A stretch of DNA of 11,706 nt from positions 1-11,706 of the forward strand of contig CAKVKI010000062.1 in the NCBI GenBank assembly GCA_934754975.1, written 5' to 3'. Origin of the DNA: an uncultured Alistipes sp. (lineage in GTDB: Bacteria > Bacteroidota > Bacteroidia > Bacteroidales > Rikenellaceae). A program made the translations under genes and the position numbers. The notes below the pieces were generated by a model. That model saw nothing but the letters and a program-made list of their open reading frames with translations. It ran no database searches and was not told where the DNA came from. Shown here in pieces: positions 7,978-11,706 of this stretch (the first letter of the stretch is position 1; every line of letters begins with the position of its first letter).

Positions 7978-8013
7978 GGCGGAATACCTTTATGTCAAAA
8001 TAAAATCAATAAC

Positions 8014-8053
8014 AGAGGTCTGCCGGGCGGGGGATGCTTTGCCCGGCAGCTCT
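8014..8053 (+). other. Intergenic hairpin without a T-run
   Basis: Perfect 9-bp stem CTGCCGGGC/GCCCGGCAG around a 12-nt loop (8029-8040). It is lengthened by AGAG/CTCT at the base, with a two-base GT bulge on the 5' side. The following bases (gctaaaacc) are not T-rich, so it is a poor intrinsic terminator. It lies 17 nt before the ATG of the beta-helix gene, in the 93-nt gap after the lipoprotein gene. Possible roles are mRNA processing or stabilisation between the two cistrons, or a weak terminator. Confidence 0.6.
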
Positions 8054-8070
8054 GCTAAAACCATATTTGA

Positions 8071-9957
8071 ATGATGAAACGATCGAGTCTGATTTTAATT
8101 CTCCTGTCGTTGTGCTGCATCGTGCAGGGCAGGGAGTACCATGTTTCCGTCAAGGGCGACGACAGCAATGCGGGAACGGCGGAAGCTCCGTTCCGGACGA
8201 TAAACCGCGCCGTGTATTACGCATGGCCGGGGGATGTGATTACGGTGCATGCCGGCACCTACCGCGAATGGGTGGACCCGCTTCGCGGAGGTACGGACGA
8301 CGATAACCGGATCGTTTACCGGGCCGCACCGGGAGAGAAAGTCGAGATCAAAGGCTCGGAGGTCGTCACGGGCTGGACGAAAACCGAGGACGGCATCTGG
8401 AAAGTAGTGATTCCGAATACGTTCTTCGGCGATTACAATCCTTACAAGGAGCTGCTGGGCGGCGACTGGTTCAACGATCACGGACGTATTCACCACATCG
8501 GCGAGGTCTTTCTCAACGGGAAGTCCCTCTATGAAAAGCTCTCGCACGAAGAGATCGTGCATCCCCGGGCGGATAACGGTATTCTCGACCCCGAAGGTTC
8601 GACTTATGTGTGGCGCTGCGAAGTCGATGACCGCAATACGACCGTCTGGGCCAATTTCCATAAATTCAATCCCAATAAGGAGCTGGTGGAGATAACGACG
8701 CGGCATACCTGTTTCTATCCTTCGAGGCCGGGGGTGGACTATCTCACGGTCAGCGGCTTTGAGTTCAGCCAGGCCGCCACGCAGTGGGGCGCTCCGACCG
8801 CCGAACAGATCGGCATGGTCGCGACGCACTGGAACAAGGGGTGGATTATCGAAAACAACATCGTCCACGATTCGAAATGCGCGGGGATCACGCTGGGCAA
8901 AGAGCGTTCTTCGGGACACAACACCTGGCTGTCCGATTTGTCGCTGGACGGATCGCTGCACTACATCGAAGTGATATTCAATGCGCTGCGCTGCGGCTGG
9001 AGCCGGGAGAATATCGGCTCGCATCTGGTCCGCAACAATACGATCTATAATTGCGAGCAGGCCGGCATCTGCGGAAGCATGGGGGCGGCGTTCAGTGTCA
9101 TCGAACACAATCATATCTACAACATCTATGTCAAGGGACAGTACGACGGCGCAGAAATCGGCGGCATTAAATTCCACGGCGCCATCGACACGCAGATCAG
9201 GCACAACCGGATTCACAACACATGGAGGTCCGTATGGCTCGACTGGATGACGCAGGGAACGCGGGTTTCGAAGAACCTGTTCTACGACAATGTCGGCGAG
9301 GATATTTTTATGGAGGTGAATCACGGCCCTTATCTGATCGACAACAATATATTCGGATCGTATGTCGGAGTCCTCGATATTTCGCAGGGCGGCGCTTACG
9401 TCCACAACCTGCTGGTCGGGCGGCTGCTCGTGGCCAATGACCGGGGCCGCTATACGCCTTACCACCTGCCCCATTCGACCGAGGTGGCCGGTTTGTCGAT
9501 CGTTCCGGGCGGCGACGACCGGTATTACAACAACCTCTTCCTGCACGGAAAGCACAAGAAAACGGAAGAGAATTACCGGTACGGCCTTTCCGAATATAAC
9601 GACGCTGCGTATCCGATGTTCGTCAGCGGCAATGTCTATTACATGCACAACAAGCCTTACGACAAGGAGGAAAACAACCGTGTTTTGCCGGATTTCGATC
9701 CCGATGCCGTTATCGAGGATGAGGGCGACTGCGTCTATCTTTCGTTCTCGGTCGAAGGGCTGGACGATTTCCGGATTCAGCTGATAACCACCGAACTGCT
9801 CGGAAAAGCCAAACTGTCGAAACAGGCTTACGAGCAGCCCGACGGAACGCCCATTGTTTTCGACAGCGATTATTTCGGCAATAAACGCACGGATAATCCC
9901 GCGCCGGGGCCTTTCAGCGAGATCAGGGAGGGCCGGCAGCGAATCCGGGTCTGGTAA
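8071..9957 (+). CDS. Secreted right-handed parallel beta-helix protein, GH141-like
   Basis: 628-aa exported protein. A signal peptide is clear: MMKR, a hydrophobic core LILILLSLCCIV, and probable cleavage after Gly20. No proper lipobox is apparent although Cys15-Cys16 lie in the core. The mature protein opens with the DUF1565-type start of many beta-helix enzymes: YHVSVKGDDSNAGT, APFRTINRA, WPGDVITVHAGTYREWVDP (23-70). Later blocks include RIVYRAAPGEKVEIKG (80-95), GEVFLNGKSLYE (144-155), IIENNIVHDSKCAGI (259-273), EIGGIKFHGAIDTQIRHNR (362-380), WLDWMTQGTRVSKNLFYDN (389-407) and MEVNHGPYLIDNNIF (414-428). The recurrent asparagine/hydrophobic rungs (NNI, HNR, KNLFYDN) show a right-handed parallel beta-helix. 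The general pattern recalls GH141 family proteins, whose characterised members include a rhamnogalacturonan-II fucosidase and a xylanase. The family assignment is from memory and moderate in confidence. Two ATGs occur in tandem (8071 and 8074); the first is used, and the choice barely alters the signal peptide. Likely co-transcribed with the lipoprotein gene. Confidence 0.85.
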   Translation: MMKRSSLILILLSLCCIVQGREYHVSVKGDDSNAGTAEAPFRTINRAVYYAWPGDVITVHAGTYREWVDPLRGGTDDDNRIVYRAAPGEKVEIKGSEVVTGWTKTEDGIWKVVIPNTFFGDYNPYKELLGGDWFNDHGRIHHIGEVFLNGKSLYEKLSHEEIVHPRADNGILDPEGSTYVWRCEVDDRNTTVWANFHKFNPNKELVEITTRHTCFYPSRPGVDYLTVSGFEFSQAATQWGAPTAEQIGMVATHWNKGWIIENNIVHDSKCAGITLGKERSSGHNTWLSDLSLDGSLHYIEVIFNALRCGWSRENIGSHLVRNNTIYNCEQAGICGSMGAAFSVIEHNHIYNIYVKGQYDGAEIGGIKFHGAIDTQIRHNRIHNTWRSVWLDWMTQGTRVSKNLFYDNVGEDIFMEVNHGPYLIDNNIFGSYVGVLDISQGGAYVHNLLVGRLLVANDRGRYTPYHLPHSTEVAGLSIVPGGDDRYYNNLFLHGKHKKTEENYRYGLSEYNDAAYPMFVSGNVYYMHNKPYDKEENNRVLPDFDPDAVIEDEGDCVYLSFSVEGLDDFRIQLITTELLGKAKLSKQAYEQPDGTPIVFDSDYFGNKRTDNPAPGPFSEIREGRQRIRVW

Positions 9958-10047
9958 GGCGCATGCGGGCCGGATGCAGGACGTGCCGTTATTCCGGCGA
10001 CGGTCTGCATGCAGCTTGCAACCTGTCGGGCTTCGGTCGGCAGGCGG

Positions 10048-10095
10048 AAAAACAGACATCCCCGGCAATGCAGTTGCCGGGGATGTCTGTTTTCG
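10048..10095. terminator. Bidirectional rho-independent terminator between convergent genes
   Basis: A perfect 20-bp inverted repeat has arms 10049-10068 and 10074-10093 around the 5-nt loop TGCAG. The arm core is CAGACATCCCCGGCAA. It is flanked by an A-run on the left and a T-run on the right, so transcripts from either strand end in a GC-rich stem followed by U-rich sequence. It lies 90 nt after the beta-helix gene stop and about 12 nt past the stop of the convergent DUF2723 gene, and so serves both. The 9958-10047 stretch before it shows no gene. Confidence 0.93.
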
Positions 10096-10107
10096 TATTT
10101 CGGGCCT

Positions 10108-11706
10108 TTATTCGTTCTGGCCTTTGGGGATCAGCGTCGTGTCGGCCTGGCGGGGCTTGTCGCCGACGTCCACGAGGTTCTCCTCCGTGACTCCGAGCGA
10201 ACGATAGTAGGTGTTCAGTTCGGCGATGACCTCCTTGCGTCCGGCATAGGTCGCCAGGTAGTAGATGTCGCCCAGCTGGTCGAGTTTCTCGTCGAGGATC
10301 GGCGATACCATGTCGCCCTGCGTTCCCTCGAAGCGGAGGTAGTACTCGATGTATTCGATCAGCGTTTTGGCATACTCGCGCAGCAGGGCGTCTCCCTTTG
10401 CGGCGGCGTCTTCGACGCCCATCGCCGATGCGGCGTAATAGGCTTCGAGGAAAGGATAGGTATTGGTGTCGGTGAAGCGGATCTGCCACGTAGGCATCCT
10501 TTCGAGTCCGAGGTCGAGCAGCTCGACCGCCTCCTGCGCCCGATCCTGCCGCAGCAGCTCCTTGGCGACCCGTGCGAAGGAGTCGCGTGCATGCGATGCG
10601 CTCAGGTTATACTGGATGAAATAATCGGCGTAAACCCTCGGGTCGGAGAGGTTGCCGTATTTGAAGGTGTCGCGCAGCAGCGGCGCCGCATAATCGGCGT
10701 CCACGCGCCCGATCTCCCACGGATTCTGCACCGGGGTGAGGATCGGCACGAAACGGTAGGCGTAGCCGTCGAACTGGAGGTAATCCATCAGTCCGAAATC
10801 CTGCAGGATGTAGACCTGCGTCATGTAGATAGGCCGTTTCCAGTCGAAGTTGGCCAGCATGTCGAGGATCATCAGCTGGTTCTTGTCGATCGAATTCTTG
10901 CGCAGGTTGATGTAAACCGTGTCCACCATCTTGTCGCGGTCTTTTTCGGCGACGATGCCCGATGCGATGGCGTTCTCCTTGTTCACCGGCAGCGCGATGC
11001 GCTTGGTCGGGATGTAGTCCACCATCGAACCGTCGGCCATCTTGATCTTGGAATCCGGATGGTCGGTGCGGACGAAGTCCATCACCTCCTTGATATCCAC
11101 GATGCGGTTTACGCGGTCGTAGACCGGCACCCAGTCGTTTACGAAGGTGTATTTGCTCTTCGGCAGCGAGAAGGGCACGCCCGGCGCGTCGTTGGCCTTG
11201 GTCTTCATCTCGTCGATGTACCATTCGCCGCCCAGGTAGGAGGTGTTCATGATGCGCACGTCGGGACGTACGCCGTAAACCTCCTGGTTGTTCCACAGCG
11301 GGAAGGTGTCGTTGTCGCCGTAATTGAGGATGATCGAGTTGGGCAGCGTGGACATCAGGTAATTCCAGCCGATGTCGCGCGCCATGTAACGGTGCGAACG
11401 ATCGTGGTCGTCCCAGTTCTGCGCCGCGAGAATCGTCGGGACGCCCATGCAGACCACCGTCGCGGCGACGGCCGCGGTGACGTTTTTGCGCTTGGTGAGC
11501 CATGCGACAAGGTCGCGGATCGCCAGCACGCCGAAGCCGATCCAGATCGAGAACGCATAGAACGAACCCGCGTAGACGTAGTCGCGTTCGCGCGGCTCGC
11601 CGGGCGAGGTGTTGAAATAGAACACCAGTGCGATGCCCGTCATGATGAAGAGCCACAGGACGATCGAGAAGTTGCGCTCGTCGCGGTTCAGCTGGTAGAT
11701 CAGTCC
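10108..11706 (-). CDS. DUF2723 family membrane protein, C-terminal part (5' end cut by window)
   Basis: C-terminal 532 residues of a large Bacteroidota membrane protein of the DUF2723 family (full length usually 1000 aa or more). Members are related to GT-C-type protein O-mannosyltransferases, but a reaction for this protein is not shown here. The frame is open to the window edge, and 21 codons precede the internal Met at 11643, so the true start lies outside. The visible part begins with the last membrane segments (about 13-31, 47-70 and 76-96 of the fragment). A long soluble region follows, starting with the characteristic block YMARDIGWNYL, then LNYGDNDTFPLWNNQEVYG (127-145 of the fragment) and VRPDVRIMNTSYLGG. 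The final 180 residues are helical and TPR-like, ending in KGQNE. The gene converges on the sugar cluster, is separated from it by a bidirectional terminator, and is probably unrelated to it in function. A role in cell-envelope glycosylation is plausible. Confidence 0.9.
   Translation of the reverse strand, partial: GLIYQLNRDERNFSIVLWLFIMTGIALVFYFNTSPGEPRERDYVYAGSFYAFSIWIGFGVLAIRDLVAWLTKRKNVTAAVAATVVCMGVPTILAAQNWDDHDRSHRYMARDIGWNYLMSTLPNSIILNYGDNDTFPLWNNQEVYGVRPDVRIMNTSYLGGEWYIDEMKTKANDAPGVPFSLPKSKYTFVNDWVPVYDRVNRIVDIKEVMDFVRTDHPDSKIKMADGSMVDYIPTKRIALPVNKENAIASGIVAEKDRDKMVDTVYINLRKNSIDKNQLMILDMLANFDWKRPIYMTQVYILQDFGLMDYLQFDGYAYRFVPILTPVQNPWEIGRVDADYAAPLLRDTFKYGNLSDPRVYADYFIQYNLSASHARDSFARVAKELLRQDRAQEAVELLDLGLERMPTWQIRFTDTNTYPFLEAYYAASAMGVEDAAAKGDALLREYAKTLIEYIEYYLRFEGTQGDMVSPILDEKLDQLGDIYYLATYAGRKEVIAELNTYYRSLGVTEENLVDVGDKPRQADTTLIPKGQNE

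Noticed and set aside
7985..7992. TACCTTTA, close to the Bacteroidota -7 element TAnnTTTG
   Set aside because: The last base differs and no TTTG-type -33 element is present upstream, so it is not a supported promoter.
7992..8003. Three-codon mini-frame ATG TCA AAA TAA before the beta-helix gene, considered as a leader peptide
   Set aside because: Too short to carry regulatory codons, and nothing else supports translation.
10005..10014. Short palindrome CTGCATGCAG in the 90-nt gap before the terminator
   Set aside because: A 10-base palindrome is expected by chance in this length, and no repeat partner or promoter is next to it.
8095..10068. A 657-codon open frame on the minus strand, longer than the gene it faces
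   Set aside because: It is antisense to the beta-helix gene and crosses the bidirectional terminator. Its product has no recognisable family and is rich in Arg, His, Val and Ile, as expected of antisense frames in GC-rich DNA, while the plus-strand protein has a signal peptide and clear family motifs.
9854..10207. A 117-codon plus-strand frame across the intergenic region
   Set aside because: It begins inside the beta-helix gene in another frame, passes through the terminator stem and enters the antisense of the DUF2723 gene. No motif or leader.

Overview
The window is GC-rich (roughly 60% by eye) and densely coding. It probably comes from a high-GC member of the Bacteroidota, such as a gut Alistipes-type bacterium. 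The evidence is a Bacteroidota-type DUF2723 membrane protein, a lipoprotein glycosidase next to a secreted beta-helix protein, A-rich leaders in place of strong Shine-Dalgarno sites, and extended hairpin terminators. The genus is an inference. I see no tRNA, rRNA, CRISPR array, insertion sequence or riboswitch, and no gene-free stretch longer than about 300 bases.

Positions 1-5720 (+) hold five closely packed genes with 12-26 nt gaps: the 3' part of a XylE-like sugar:H+ symporter, a UlaE/SgaU-type L-xylulose-5-phosphate 3-epimerase, a LyxK-type L-xylulose kinase, a DUF4432 aldose-1-epimerase-like protein, and a double-cupin protein resembling class I mannose-6-phosphate isomerases. A strong hairpin plus T-run follows at 5738-5770.

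Positions 5791-9957 (+) hold two exported proteins. The first is a lipoprotein with a TIM-barrel-like glycosidase domain and a GH42-like glutamine-amidotransferase-fold domain. The second is a secreted right-handed parallel beta-helix protein resembling GH141-type proteins. A second hairpin lies between them.

The (+) cluster ends at a 20-bp perfect inverted repeat (10048-10095) that works as a terminator on both strands. The convergent 3' part of a large DUF2723 membrane protein (10108-11706, -) lies beyond it.

Together the first seven genes look like a compact catabolic cluster for an unusual sugar that enters metabolism as L-xylulose. The proposed order is release by the two exported proteins, uptake by the symporter, mutarotation by DUF4432, isomerisation to L-xylulose by the cupin protein, then phosphorylation by LyxK and 3-epimerisation to L-ribulose-5-phosphate. 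The kinase and epimerase assignments are firm. The cupin isomerase, the identity of the starting sugar and the specificity of the two exported proteins are open, and these are the most interesting parts of the window.
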